Part shown: one piece after another, positions 33,903 through 46,809 of the stretch | Layout: each line of letters begins with the position of its first letter | How positions within the stretch are numbered: the first letter of the stretch is position 1 | Assembly (NCBI RefSeq): GCF_023065955.2 | Contig: NC_079873.1 | Span: 13,344,566 to 13,408,565, forward strand | Length of the DNA: 64,000 nucleotides | Source: Ursus arctos | Taxonomy: Eukaryota > Chordata > Mammalia > Carnivora > Ursidae | Direction: 5' to 3' | The notes under the pieces: generated by a model | The model's input: only the letters and a program-made list of their open reading frames with translations | What the model was told of the DNA's origin: nothing | Database searches by the model: none | Program-made: the position numbers and the translations under genes

Positions 33903-36900
33903 TTTTTTTTAGTATTTTTTATTATATTATGTTAGTCACCATACGGTACATCCCTGGTTTTTGATGTAAACGTCGATGATTCATTAGTTGCGTATAACAC
34001 CCAGTGCACCATGCAATACGTGCCCTCCTTACTACCCATCTCCAGTCTATCCCATTCCCCCACACCCCTCCCGTCTAAAGCCCTCAGTTTGTTTCTCAGA
34101 GTCCATAGTCTCTCATGCTTCATTCCCCCTTCTGATTACCCCCCCTTTCTTTATCCCCTTCTTCTCCTACCCATCTTCCTGGTTCTTATGTTCCACAGAT
34201 GAGAGAAACCATATGATAATTGTATTTCTCTGCTTGACTTATTTCACTTAGCATTATCTCCTCCAGTGCCGTCCATGCTGCAGCAAATGTTGAGAAATCG
34301 TTCTTTCTGATAGCTGAATAATATTCCATTGTACATATGGACCACAACTTCTTAATCCAGTCATCTGTTGAAGGGCATCTCGGTTCCTTCCACGATTTGG
34401 CTATTATGGACAATGCTGCTATGAACGTTGGGGTGCATATGGCCCTTCTCTTCACTACGTCTGTATCTTTGGGGTAAATACCCAGTAGTGCAATGGCTGG
34501 ATCATAGGGTAGCTCAATTTTTAACTTTTTTTTAACAGATTTTATTTATTTATTTGACAGAGATAGAGACAGCCAGCGATAGAGGGAACACAAGCAGGGG
34601 GAGTGGGAGAGGAAGAAGCAGGCTCATAGTGGAGGAGCCTGATGTGGGGCTCGATCCCATAACGCTGGGATCACGCCCTGAGCCGAAGGCAGACGCTTAA
34701 CCGCTGTGCCACCCAGGCGCCCCTCAATTTTTAACTTTTTAAGGGATCTCCACGCTGTTTTCCAGAGTGGCTGTACCAACTTGCATTCCCACCAACAATG
34801 TAGGAGGGATCCCCTTTCTCCACATCCTCTCCAGCAATTGTTGTTTCTTGCGTTGTCAAGTTTTGCCATTCTAACTGGCGTAAGGTGGTATCTTAGTGTG
34901 GTTTTGATTTGAATTTCCCTGATGGCTAATGATTTTGAACATTTTTTTCATGTGTCTGTTAGCCATTTGTATGTCTTCATTGGAAAAGTGTCTGTTCATA
35001 TCTTCTGCCCATTTTATGATTTGTTTATTTGTTTCTCACGTATTGAGTTTGAGAAGTTCTTTGTAGATCTTGGATACCAGTCTTTTATCTGTAGTATCAT
35101 TTGCAAATATCTCCTCCCATTCCGTGGGCTGCCTCTTAGTTTTTTTGACTGTTTCCTTGGCTGTGCAGAAGCTTTTTATCTTGATGAAGTCCCACAAGTT
35201 CATTTTTCTTTTGTTTCTCTTGTCTTTGGAAATGTGTCATGAAAAAGATTGCTGTGGCTGATGTCGTAGAGGTTGCTGCCTATGGTCTCCTCTAGGATTT
35301 TGATGGATTCCTGTCTCACATCGAGGTCTTTCATCCATTTAGAGTTTATCTTTGTGTATGGTGTGAGAGAGTGGTCAAGTTTCATTCTTTTGCATGTAGC
35401 TGTCCAATTTTCCCAGCACCATTTATTGAAGAGACTGTCTTTTTTTCACCGGATGTTTTTGCCTGCTTTATCAAAGATTAGTTGCCCAAAGAGCTGAGGG
35501 TCCATTTCTGGGTTCTCTATTCTGTTCCATTGGTCAATGTGTCTGTTTTTGTGCCAGTACCATGCTGTCTTTGTGATCACAGCTTCGTAGTACAGCTCAA
35601 AATCCGGCATTGTGATGCCCCCAGCTTTGTTTTTCCTTTTCAACAGTCCCTTGGCGATTCGGGGCCTTTTCTGGTTCCATATAAATTTAAGGGCTATTTG
35701 TTCCAGTTCTTTGAAAACTGTCATCAATATTTTGATCGGGATAGCATTGAAAGTGTAGATTGCTCTGGGTAGCATGGGCATTTTAATTATGTTAATTCTT
35801 CCGATCCATGAGCATGGAATATTTTTCCATCTTTTTGTGTCTTCCTCAATGTCTTTCAAGAGTGATTTGTAGTTTCTAGAACATAGATCCTTTACGTCTC
35901 TGGTTAAGTTAATTCCAAGGTAACGTATGATTTTTGGTGCTATTGTCAATGGGATGGATTCCCTAATTTCTCTTTCTTCAGTCTCATTATTCGTGTATAG
36001 AAATGCAACTGATTTCTGAGCATTGATTTTGTATCCCACCACATTACTGAATTGCTCTATAACTTCTAATAGTTTGGGTGTGGATTCTTTTGGGTTTTCC
36101 ATATAGAGTATCATGTCATCTGCGAAGCGAGACAGTTTGACTTCTTTGCCGATTTGGATACCTTTTATCCCTTTTTGTTGTCTGATTGCTGTTGCAAGGA
36201 CTTCTAGTACTATGTTGAATAATAATGGCGAGAGTGGGCATCCTTGTCGTGTTCCTGATCTTAAGGGAAAGGCTTCCAGCTTTCCCCCATTGAGAATGAT
36301 ATTTGCTGTAGGCTTTTCATAGATGGTTTTTATGAGATTGAGGCATGTACCCTCTATCCCTACACTCTGAAGGGTTTTAATCAGGAAAGGATGCTGTATT
36401 TTGTCAAATGCTTTTTCTACATCTATTGAGAGAATCACATGATTTTTGACTTTTTCCTTCTGGATAAAATTTATGCCACTGATAGTTTTGCAAATGTTGA
36501 ACCACCCTTGCATCCCAGGGATGAATCCCACTTGGTCATGATGGATAATCCTTTTAATGTACTGTTGGATTCTATTAGCCAGGATCTTGTTGAGAATTTT
36601 GGCGTCCATAGTCATTAGGGAAATCAGTCTGTAATTCTCCTTTTTGATGGGGTCTTTGCCTGGTTTGGGGATCAAGGTAATATTGGCCTCATAGAATGAG
36701 TTTGGTAGCTTTCCTTCTGTTTCTATTTTTTGAAATAGCTTTAGGAGAATAGGTATTATTTCTTCTTTGAATGCTTGGTAGAATTCCCCAGGAAAACCGT
36801 CCGGGCCTGGAGTTTTGTTTTTTGGAAGGTTCTTTTTATCACTGTTTCAATCTCTTCATAATTAATTGGCCTGTTTAAAAAATCAATTTCTTCCTGTTTC

Positions 36901-37041
36901 AGTCTTGGTAGTTTATAGGTTTCCAGGAAGGCCTCCATCTCTTCCAGATTGCTTAATTTATTGGCATAAATCTGTTGCTAAAAGTTTCTAATGATCCTTC
37001 CAATTTCATTGGTGTTGGTTGTGACCATGAAAAGGGATAGG
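33903..37041 (-). mobile_element. LINE-1 (5'-truncated, ORF2-bearing, antisense)
   Basis: Minus-strand reading gives most of L1 ORF2. The reverse-transcriptase region has the catalytic [11 protein letters not shown] box (about 36093-36135), [11 protein letters not shown] and [18 protein letters not shown] RT blocks within the open stretch 36675-35446. A cysteine-rich C-terminal region ([14 protein letters not shown]) lies near 34850-34800, and then a 3' UTR and short A-rich tail at 33903. The frame is broken at least between 36756 and 36675 and after 35446, so it is dead. The element lacks the 5' UTR, ORF1 and the endonuclease domain. The identical 15-mer TCAAAATACTTTTTA at 33888-33902 and 37042-37056 is the target-site duplication, fixing both ends. 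A Can-SINE (34531-34722) later landed inside it. Confidence 0.97.
34531..34722 (-). mobile_element. Can-SINE nested in the L1
   Basis: The reverse complement starts with the tRNA-derived head GGGGCGCCTGGGTGGCACAG, followed by the SINE body (GTTATGGGATCGAGCCCC...) and an A/T-rich tail. It is flanked by a perfect 18-bp duplication, CTCAATTTTTAACTTTTT, at 34513-34530 and 34723-34740. That sequence is L1 DNA, so the SINE inserted after the L1. Confidence 0.97.
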
Positions 37042-37056
37042 TCAAAATACTTTTTA
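37042..37056. repeat. Target-site duplication, right copy, of the 33.9-37.0 kb L1
   Basis: TCAAAATACTTTTTA, identical to 33888-33902. It marks the 5'-truncation point of the element. Confidence 0.95.
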
Positions 37057-37113
37057 AACATTCAATTGGAAAACATTTCTACCTACTCACCCCACTAAAA
37101 ACAAGCTTTTTTT

Positions 37114-37267
37114 TTTTTTTTAGTTTTTATTTTAATTGCAGTGAGTTAACATACAGTGTAATATTAGTTTCAGGCGTACAATGTAGTGATTCATGACTGA
37201 CCTACATTACCCAGTGCTCATCACAAGTGCCCTCCTTCATCCCCGTCACCTGTTTCACCTAGCCCCC
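37114..37267 (-). mobile_element. Short 3'-end L1 insertion (antisense)
   Basis: An oligo-T start followed by carnivore L1 3' UTR in antisense, ending at CACCTAGCCCCC. It is flanked by AAACAAGCTTTTTTT at 37099-37113 and 37268-37282, a 15-bp target-site duplication. It is a severely 5'-truncated copy about 60 bp from the larger L1 and in the same orientation, but has its own duplication, so it is a separate insertion. Confidence 0.9.
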
Positions 37268-37282
37268 AAACAAGCTTTTTTT

Positions 37283-38269
37283 AAAAATGAGACTACAAAA
37301 ACAAAAATAAAAATAAAAATGAAACAAAACAAAACAAAACAAAAAAAACCCCCAAACAAACAAAAAACAAAAAACTTCACTGAATTTTAGGGTTTGGTTT
37401 TTTCATTTAAAGCAGTACTTGTTTTAGGTTGGATTCCTGGTAGTAGACTCTGAGATGAGGGTTCATAAAAACCAGGAAGGAAATGCGACTGCAAAGGGAA
37501 GAGCCAAGGAGGGCAACGTATCAAGCCACGTCCCCAAGTCCTGCTCTGGGCGTAGTGTAAGTCTTCACCAGGGGAAAAGGGAGCTGGAGTATTTCCAGAC
37601 ATCACCCCCCATGACGATCAACGGATCGAGACCCACTGTGGCATAGATCCTAGGCACTTTGGGCTGTCCTTGCATGGACAAAGTGGGTTCTAGCAGCCTG
37701 CGGATTGTCCTACAACAAAGAGATAGAGGTGCCAGCTGGGTGTGGTGAGGGTGCTGACCGGTATTTGTGAAGGTGGTGAAGGGCTCTAAGGGGGTACATG
37801 CGGACCTATGCCAGCATCTGCCTCACTGTGCCACAAGGTACAGTTTGTCAGGGTCTCACCACAAATTCAGAGCAAGCCTACGTATGAAGGGAAGGACATA
37901 CTATGTAGGCGATATAAGGTTTGAGGCAAGTCACCATATTTTCCTTGGTGTCTCTGCCCCCCAGATTGAGTCAGTAGAAAGAGGTCAAAGAGGAGCTTAC
38001 ATTGGAGATGGACAACTCTGTTATACTTCCCTCATGATGGCAAGCCCACTGAGAGTCCCCAAAGTCTGGGAGGTGGTAGACAATGAGCAGGTCTGGAGGG
38101 CAAGAACAGAAAACCAATCCTGAAGAAAGCACTTGGGTCAAAGGCAGAAAAATGAGCTCAAGCCAGGGCTTCACTGAGGAGAGGAAAGAGAAGGGGATGG
38201 GGGGGGGGGAAACAGCTGGGACTGGAATAGCCATGATTACAATCATAATATAAGATAAAACTCTATTGT
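37283..38269. other. Intergenic stretch with A-rich tract and an unassigned old repeat
   Basis: An A/C-rich simple stretch at 37290-37375 (AACAAAACAAAACAAAAC). 37430-37620 (GGATTCCTGGTAGTAGACTC... CTCTGCTCTGGGCG) resembles an old interspersed repeat also seen around 12.1 kb. G-run at 38201-38209. No gene. Confidence 0.5.
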
Positions 38270-38450
38270 ACAACCCATATAATAATGCAATAAATGAATT
38301 ATTTCAATAACCATAATACAAATTGAATGCAATACCCACATTTCGAGTACTTAATAGCCATATGTGGCTAGTGGCTACTGTATCGGACGGTGTAGTTCTA
38401 GAACATTCCATCATCACAGGAAGTTCTGTTGGACAGCACTGGCCTAGAGC
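38270..38450 (-). repeat. Ancient interspersed repeat, ACAAGTGGCTACTGAGCAC family (inverted copy)
   Basis: GAGTACTTAATAGCCATATG, TGGCTAGTGGCTACTGTATC and AGTTCTGTTGGACAGCACTG are the reverse complement of the family seen at 18040-18400. Confidence 0.7.
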
Positions 38451-40744
38451 TTACTGATTGGATTAAGGGCTGAGATGTAATGGGCCTCACTCGCATCTCA
38501 AACTCTTGATTTCTTCCTCCCCACATTCAGCTCATAACAAATCAAATTTTGCCTGGGATTTCCCTGAAAGCTTTTGCAGTAGCTTGTTAAAAGGCAATAG
38601 CATAGATACTTTTTAAACTTTCTGTCTGGAGTTACCTTCGTTGAATGACCTTTGACTCCTGAAGTTTTAGCGGTTAAATGTTAACTCAGATTTAGTACAC
38701 ATCGAACTTCCAGTGAGTATTAGAACAGCCGACCCGTCATGTCCACTTTCTTTCTTGAGTGCTATTTTCCTTCACCTTATTGTTTGGGTACATTTTAATC
38801 GCTACAAGGAAAAGGAACAAAATTTGATCTCAAGGGGGAGGAGGCAGGAAGCCACACAGGAGTAGAAAACGTGGCAGAATCTAACTCTCTCACTTGCTCT
38901 GCCAATGCCTGTTTTCACGTGGGCCAGAGCAGGACAAGGCCACTCAGCTGCCGGGACAGCTTCTGACCAGACCAAGTAACAAGGTAGAATTTGGGCAGAG
39001 TATTTCCAAAAGCCTGGTACCTGCTGCAGCTTTTGGTGGCATTTAGGAGCTTTTTTCAACCACAGGTTGCCTCCCGGGCCCCAGTCAAAAGTCCGAGGTT
39101 GAGGAGATCCTGTGTTATCCTTGATCACCTTTTTCCCGAGCTGGAATTACAGATTGTCTTAATTTGGATCCCCTCGGAAGAAGACGCCGACCCAAGGGTG
39201 GCCACTGGTGGTGGGCGCGAGACAGGAAAAGCCAGGAAGCCAAGGAGGATACACCATCGTGCCCGTTTCTCAGAGGCAACTCTGGGATCCACGGAGGGTG
39301 AGAGTGCTGGGGCATTTACCCACCCTTTCCCATCAGTCCTTGGCTGAGGGATGTTGGGGACAGCAAGTACAGGAGCGCCTTGGCCTACTGTGTGCATGAG
39401 CAGAGAAGGCTCACAGACAGAGAGCTGTGGGTTTCAGGCGCTGAGGCAGGCATGCAGGGACAGATGGCGAGTGTTGAAGGACAGGGGTGGACATTTACAG
39501 AGCCAGCTACACGAACTTATTTTTACTTGTAAGTGGACAAAACAGACCCAAGAGTCTCAGAGTGCAGCCTTCCCAGGTCCTAGTAGGGCTGCTCCTCTGG
39601 TACAGAGGCCGTAATGAATCACCGCCAAATGGAAACACAAAAGAACCTTTCATGGGCAGTTTGACCCCTGGTCAGAACATCCCAAAGAGTGGAGAGAGAG
39701 GACCGAGCCTTTGGTATTAAATGCTTTTGAAATGAAAGGGCGGGGAGGCAGTGTTCTGGCTTTTGCACCAGAGAAGACATGGAACAACTTATTTTAACCA
39801 CTTGTCAGAGGCTACACGGGTGGCTCGTGCGTTCTGAAATTTCTGAGAGAGACTTACCAAATGCTTTCTGCTGAGGCTGACAAAGCCAAGCTGGGGCATC
39901 CGCATGCCAGGAATATATGGATGCATATGTGCCACTGTTTATCTGTTTGCAAAATACGCCGTATGTTGACAGCCTGACATATGTCGAGCTATATGGAAGA
40001 TCAGTCAGAGAGAAAGAAGAGCCAGAGTCGGAGAAAGAGAGAAGGGAAAATATGAAAGTGAGAACAAACCCTTGTGAGTTTGCCTAGAGGGTGAATTCCT
40101 TGATCATCAGGCATGTATCTCACAGTGCTATATACGGAACGGATCTCGGCGATGGTCTGGTCCGGTGCCCCCCATTCCAAAACGAAGAAACTGAAGCCAG
40201 AGTTCTCATGGCCCAATGAATAGAAAGTCAGGGTAGGACACCCGGGGTTCAGACTCCGCTCCAGTTCTCCTTGTGTTCTGGGCTTCGGTTTCTTTCATTG
40301 CCTACATGCTCACCCACCTGCCTCCTGTCTTCTGCCCTGTCTCCTCCTGTCCGTCCCGTCCCTGTCCTCTCCGCCAGGGCCTTGGTCTCCCCTCGTCCCT
40401 AAGGCATGTTGTGCTCCAGCTGAGCGTCAACGTTCACTGTCCCCCGAGCATAACATCGGTCCCCTCTCCGTGGGCCTTTGTCCCCAGTGTTTGCTCTGCC
40501 TGGCAGGCCCTTCCTTTTTAGTCTAGCCATCACAGTCCCCACCATCTGCAGGGTCAGTCCGAATGGCACTAGTTTCTCCACCCTCCGTACTGCGGTCACA
40601 CTCTGCGCTTCTATGACCCCATCCGCTAGTTCCGCCGTGTATTATAGTTGTGGGTGCTCATTTTTCTCTATAAAATTATAATACATTCGCGTGCAGAGAT
40701 TCTTTCCTCTTTGACCCTCCTCAGTGCCTGTCATAGAAGCTTCA
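38451..40744. other. Non-repetitive intergenic stretch, no gene seen
   Basis: I recognise no repeat with confidence. Short overlapping frames on both strands (38.8-39.7 kb) lack domains and splice context. Moderately CpG-containing around 39.1-39.3 kb and 40.3-40.5 kb, the latter pyrimidine-rich. Confidence 0.5.
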
Positions 40745-40990
40745 ACAGAGTAATAATAGTAATTGGCAATTAGTGAGTGTTTACTCTGTGTTCAGCACCA
40801 TGTTTAAAGTTTTACATGAATCAGCTCATTTACTTCTCCCATGAACCCTGCGAAGTGAGCACCCATCATTCATCTCATTTTATACTCAAGGAACCTGCGA
40901 CACAGAGAGGTTAGGAAACTTGCCTAAGATAACACAGCTGGGAAGTCAGTCTCAGGGTTGCCAATGCCACCGTTCAAGCTCTTACTCACA
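40745..40990 (-). mobile_element. MIR SINE
   Basis: Nearly complete antisense MIR: AATTAGTGAGTGTTTACTCT... CATTTTATACTCAAGGAACC... GACACAGAGAGGTTAGGAAA... AACACAGCTGGGAAGTCAGT. Confidence 0.88.
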
Positions 40991-42699
40991 AGGCTAGACT
41001 TCCTTCCAAGGACCACCCGAGGGTTTGAATTTATGTCACTGTTATTAAATACTGAAAAGATAATTTTTATTTAAAAAACAATTAAATATTGGAGTGTATA
41101 AGAATAGTTGTCCTCTCAGAAAGAAAGCAAAAAGGAAACATTAAATAAATCATTACGATCACTCAGATTTTCCTCAGTAAAAAGTTAAATGAGCTTCATC
41201 AAATTATTTAAAATTTTTTATCTCCTCCATCAACCTAAAGAGTAAAATGTAGTCCTTGTCCTCCCCCAGAAAAACAATTTTATAAAGTATTGTGTCATTT
41301 ATGAAACCTTTAAAATCCACAGAAGGCCAGAGAACAACATGAGTCATCATTAGTTGGCTAAGATCTTACGAGGCCTCCTGTGGTTCGGAAGCGCTGGAAT
41401 CACCTCAGGACTCTGCCGATCTTCGGTGGGTGTGGGCTTATTATGCTTTATTTTAATCACCTCAACTGGGACACAGCAGGGCCGATTCTGTGGCAGCCTA
41501 AAGATTAATAGAGGGCTCCGTTTCTTCCCTGAGTCCCCAAACCACTACGTAGCCGTAGCCGTAGGTGGGTGAAGAGATTTGACATGCAAGGATGCCTAAG
41601 CAAGCACTCCCTCAGAGCAGGGCCTTCTGGAGCATTTGGCCTGAAGAAAAGAAACCTGAGGGGTTAGATCACAGGGGGCCAGAGTTATGATTGTATTTTA
41701 CTTGAGGGAACTACACGGAGGTGGTGGGTCAGCAGCAAGGGGGACGCAGCTTCGGGTTTACGGGAGAGGCTGCCTGGCCAAGTGTTCGAGCAGCGGGCCG
41801 CCCACGGGTCCACCCCGCTGTTGGACAGTGGGTGACACTGGCTGAGGTATGTGCACCCCTCAGCTGCACTTTTCTCCCGTGTCAAGTGGGGCTACTGATA
41901 CTCATTTGAAAAGGTTGTCGCGAAGACCTAATAGCAAAGGCCGGCTTCCCGAACTTGAGCCATTCCCCTATCAACTCCGCAGTCAGGGTCACTGCGAGGA
42001 AAGTTCAGTAAAGGATCTGTTACAAAAGTGTGAGGAAGGCTCAAGGAAACCAGCTGAGGGGTGGTGCGGGACCCAAGGCCAGCGATCTCGTGGGGAGCTG
42101 TTATCATGCCAGGCCGGAAGGGGGCAAGAGAAGAGAGTGTGGGCCCAAGTGGGGAGCTGTTTAGAGAAGGCAGCAAGACCTTGGCCCAGCAACTGTGCAG
42201 AAAGCTGAGCAAGCACCCCTGCCTCACTCTCCTCCGGTCCCCCATCTTCTGCTGGGGCTCCCCATTGGCTGTACTCAGCCAGAAGCAAGGGAGCCCACCC
42301 TGTGAGCCCTGAAGACCAGCCTCCCTGGGGAGGGGGAGCAGAGAGTGGCTGGGTGGGGATGGGCAAAGGGAACCAGCCCAGCACACAGCCTCCCGTAGCC
42401 TATGTCTATCCCCCCACATTAACTACCCCCTGCCCCCACATTCAGGAGCTGGAATACATTTACTTTAAGGTCTCCTCCTAAGCGGGGATATCGTGAAATC
42501 ATGAGTTGGAAGGGCTGATTTTTTTTTCTTTAGAATATACACTTGGGGAAGTTGGGTCTCAGCATAGCGCTGGGAACATAGTGATTGTCACTGTTGCTGG
42601 GAGTCATGGATGAACATGCAGCGGAGTGCTTCGTCCATATTGCAGCTAACTTTTAAAAAACATACTACTATTAAAAAATACGATCTTTCCCCACTGTAT
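40991..42699. other. Non-repetitive intergenic stretch, no gene seen
   Basis: AT-rich to 41.3 kb, then GC-richer 41.35-42.4 kb. The 119-163-codon frames at 41849-42419 overlap on opposite strands and show no protein family, so I read them as chance ORFs in GC-rich DNA. Confidence 0.5.
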
Positions 42700-43260
42700 T
42701 TTCTAACTGGATTGCTAATTTCTAGAAAAGATGATATAAGTGAGTTTTGTGTGTTTGTTTTCTAACTGGTCCACCTTAATGAATTGGATTATTTGGCCCA
42801 TTGGTTTTTCATTAGATTCTTTTGGTTCCTCCAGGCAAACAAGTAAATCATCTGGGAGCACTGGTAAGTTTTTCTGCTTATTGCTATTTAACATCTCATC
42901 ATAGTGACTAGAACCTACAGGGCAGTGTTGAACAAGAGTGGGACGACAACAACAGCAACGAAGAATGGAACCACAGTGGTGAGATCAGGAATTCTCTGTT
43001 TCTTTTTTACTTTAATGGAAATGCTACAAGCTCTTTTGTGGTTTGGTAACATGAAACCTGAAGTTGACTGTTGGCTAATGGGAGATACTCTTTGTCTTGT
43101 TAAGGAAGTGTCCTTATATTCTTAGTTAACCAAGAATTCTTATCAGGAATGGGCCTTATGCCTTATCAAATGCCTCTGAGACATCTGTTGAGATTTTACA
43201 ATCTCAGAATAAAACCTGCCGGATTACGATGCATAAGTCTTTAAGTATATTGCTTTACTT
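42700..43260 (-). mobile_element. Very old LINE-1 ORF2 fragment (antisense)
   Basis: AAATCATCTGGGAGCACTGG, GACTAGAACCTACAGGGCAG, TGTTGAACAAGAGTGG, TCTTGTTAAGGAAGTGTCCT and CTTATCAAATGCCTCTGAGA are antisense ORF2 landmarks at a high level of decay. Confidence 0.7.
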
Positions 43261-46200
43261 TTTTTTTTTCCTAGAGGACTTGCATCTTGGTTGGACTAAA
43301 GGTGAGTATGTGCCTAAAAATCATTTTCAGGATGTTGGGGGACCAAAACAAAACTGAAAATGCAAATTATTAATGCTGATAAAGAATAAATGTGTAAGAG
43401 TGAAAGTGTACATTGTGCATACAGTGATGTTTAAAACAGCGTTGTATGAGAAATAACTATAGTTGCAGGCTCTCAGAAAAATGGGAACATTCCTCAACAG
43501 TCCACAGGCCACTGAGTCTCTCTTTTACCTCTAGCACCTTAACATTTTCTTGAAGAAGCTAGAGACCGAAAGTGGGAAGTTTCCGGATATCCCAAATTGC
43601 ATGTTCAGGATAGAATTCCAAGCTGAGATACATCTGGGTCTTGCAGATCTGCCTACTTTTCTGAACCTAGACCCAGCATCAGACTTCTCTCTTTTGTCTC
43701 TACTTAGGGTGGGTAAATTGATCCCAGCATGGGCAAGGACAACTCACTAAGCAAGTGACAAGGCAAAATGTAATGTAAGAAAGTTGTGGGTTTGTTGTGA
43801 AAGTTGTACGTGAGGGGTGCGCACACGCACACGTATGGGTGGGATGTACTTCACGTTCGTAACCTGCATAAATCCAGGCCACCCTGTGGTCGCCTCAGCT
43901 CAGTGCTGCATTCAGAAGAAACACCACTCCAACAATTCAAAATAATTGAAAAACTATTCAGATTTTTCCTGTGGAATTGACAACATATAAAGAAGCCATC
44001 CCATTCATAACACACAACCGAGTTCCTCTCCCACACATCCTTTCCCCCAAACCCCAATTCATCACAAACCAGCAGTTGCCCCTCTTCTTCCTGCTGGCTC
44101 TTGAAAAGTCCCCAGGCTTTTTCTCCAACTCAGCCTGACCTGGCCTTTGCCATCCTTTACCTCCCAGATCTGTCCTTTTCTCTGCCCTCCTCTCTCTAAA
44201 GCAATCAAGTTCTTTTTGGCTCAGTGCCTCACCCGTGGCCCAGATCTGCACGTCAAGGCCCAACAACTATCCGGCAAAGGTAAAGCCCTTAGCGGGCGGC
44301 ATTTCTATTTTGTTTTCTTTTGTTTTTCTATAACACGGGCAGCAAGAAAATTCCCAGGCAATCTCCAAACCTCTGCTTACCCGAGACTTTAATTTCCCTC
44401 CTCCAGCAAACATTGCACCATGTTCTAATCTGACAGATTCTAATCCCTCCACTCCCACCAACTAAAATGTAGAACAACGAATAAACAACAAGGAGGTCAA
44501 AAGCAGGGAGACCAAGAGAGAGCTGGGTCGTCCCGGGCCTGGAAAGGGAGCTCTGCGGGTGACGGCAGAATTATGGTCGCACAAAGTGCTGTCTCTTCTA
44601 CTTGGCCTGCTTCCCCTGAAGCTGAAGTTTCCCCAAAAGTATTATTAAGGCCTCAAGAAAGAGGTAGAGGAGGAACAAGGAGGCGTGACGCTGTCTTTCT
44701 GCGTCTGGAAGCTGGAGGCTTTTCAAGGGCTGAGGGGCATCTGGTGAAGGAGGAGCGCCCTGCCTGCCAGGGCAGTTTCTGTCCCAGCCCTTGCCCTCGG
44801 CCACCCTCTCTGGCTCTAAACCCTGATGCCCCCTCCAGCAGAGTGAGGAGCCTATTTTTAAAGACCAGGCATACTCTGAATGTGTAATGACTTCTCCTTT
44901 TCTCCACCCGATGCCAATCAGTGACTCATCAACCATTTTCTAAATGACTATGTTTTCATTCCCCAGTTTCCTTCCCACTGCGATATTAGAGAAGATTAAA
45001 TGCAGCCCCTAACTGCCTCTCTCTGCTTTTCTGCGTCTTGTTTTAGAGATGGTAATGCCCCCAAAATAGAAGCATTTCATTGAATGCTCATCATTTTGTG
45101 ACAAGCGAAAACACACGCGCGCATGGTCATAGGGGAAGATCTGTAGGACTTCCAGGAGGACGTTGGGTGAAATGAGAAGGAAATAGAATGTAGGTCTATG
45201 AGAAATGGGATGTCTCACCTGCGCGCCATGACCCACGCTCAACCTTGCTCCAGCTTTCTGGGCCAGAGCTTTTTATTAAGGACCCTGACTATACTTCGGA
45301 TAGTCACTTGCTATTGCATGCTATTCTCTGCCAAATGTTTGGTTTCCTTTCTGAGCCCTTCTCCTCTCCTCCACTCCTACCTCTGGCACCTATTCCTGTC
45401 CCCTCACGATGCCTTCTGTAGTGCCCTGTGGTCCTGTCAGTAGCCGCAGGGAAAGCAATCCCTTTGCTGGGATTTTCTCTTCCTACTCCTACTCCTGGGC
45501 ACGACTGTTTCCAAACAGAGCCTTGTCTTTCGCTCCAAGAGCAAAGAGAAAGTTTGGTTGGTATATATAAACCCATCCATTATTTCCGAGATAATGATGC
45601 TCAGCCTATCCCGCTGCGGATGGGCCTGTGGTCTTGTATTCTGGAAAAGAAACAAACACGCAAATGCAAAAACACCAATACTGATCCGTAGATGTCCTCC
45701 TCTACTGTTCCAGGTATCTTCTATTTGCCCTTCCGCCCTGTCCTGCAGCCTGCCCTGTGGCCTGGGTGCTTGATCTATGTGGATTATGTCAACAAGGTTC
45801 CCTTATCGACGGGTTTCCAGTTGGGTCCAAACTGTGCAGAGTTCTGGAAGTAGGTCAGAGGATTGGAGGACGTGAGTTCCAGGTGTTTACTCTGCTCAGT
45901 TCCCTCTTTGGGATGACTCCGTCCCTTGACCTAAGGTCATCGCTTCTTTCAAGGAAGCCTATATGGCTCTCTTTTTCTGATAACCTCTCTCTCCCCTCAT
46001 CCCCGAAGGCAGGCCTGGGGGTGGTAGCAGCTCTACCTCTCCTGGCCCCGAGTTCCTGCATGTCCCTGAACGCTGCCATTGTGTAACGGGTCCCTTTGTA
46101 AAAGAGCCCTCTTGAAGTCATCCTCATTTGAATGTGCCATCTGTTTCCTGTTGGGGCCCTGACTGGCCCTATCTTTCTCTCTTCTCAGCTCTGATTTTTC

Positions 46201-46564
46201 TCTCTCCTCCTGCAGTGTCTTTTGGCCTCCTCAGGTCTCCAGCATGACTCATCATGGACCTTTCAAGCAACTGGTGACCCTTTGGGAAACAGCAGCAAAG
46301 GGGTTATGGTGAAAGGGATGAACCTTTTTGAAGCAAGAAGCACAGCCCCAAGAAATCCTCAGTCTCCTGGGCTAAGTGTGACGCACACGAGCGGCAGTTG
46401 GCCAATACATACTTGCTAGGAATAAGGCTAAGGATTGATTTGGAGCTGGATTACCGACTATGCCCTCAAACCCCTCCACATTACAGTCGACTTGCTCTGA
46501 GCCTACGGGGCTTCTTACTCTGTGAACCATTCTCAGATCGTTTGAGGCCACAGGATATCTATAG
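43261..46564. other. Non-repetitive intergenic stretch, no gene seen
   Basis: Over 3 kb with few recognisable repeats. Contains short pyrimidine-rich stretches and TGACTCA (AP-1-type) at 44921-44927. Numerous frames of 60-110 codons on both strands overlap and have no recognisable domain. Confidence 0.5.
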
Positions 46565-46660
46565 CAACTGAATCTCAATAATCATAATCATCATAATCAT
46601 GGTAATGGCTGCCAATTACTGAGTGCCAACTCTGAACCAGGCACTGCGCCTGGTGTTTTG
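46565..46660 (-). mobile_element. MIR-like fragment
   Basis: ATAATCATGGTAATGGCTGC... ATTACTGAGTGCCAACTCTG... CCAGGCACTGCGCCTGG matches the end of MIR in antisense. It is short. Confidence 0.6.
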
Positions 46661-46809
46661 CTTCTGTAAATCAAATGGAAGTTTCCATCTCACTCTTAAG
46701 GGTTGCTTCCCCACGGTATTTGGGAAAGGGACAGATCAGGCCCCCAGTCCAGTCGCAACTTGTCCACCTGCGTCACTCTGCTTCTCCGAGTCATGTGTTA
46801 CTCCCGACT

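Noticed and set aside
35446..36675. 409-codon minus-strand frame as a host gene
   Set aside because: It is the reverse-transcriptase part of L1 ORF2, bounded by target-site duplications and truncated.
41849..42419. Overlapping frames of 119-163 codons on both strands
   Set aside because: Both strands are open at once in GC-rich DNA, with no domain, splice context or start signal. This is chance coding potential.
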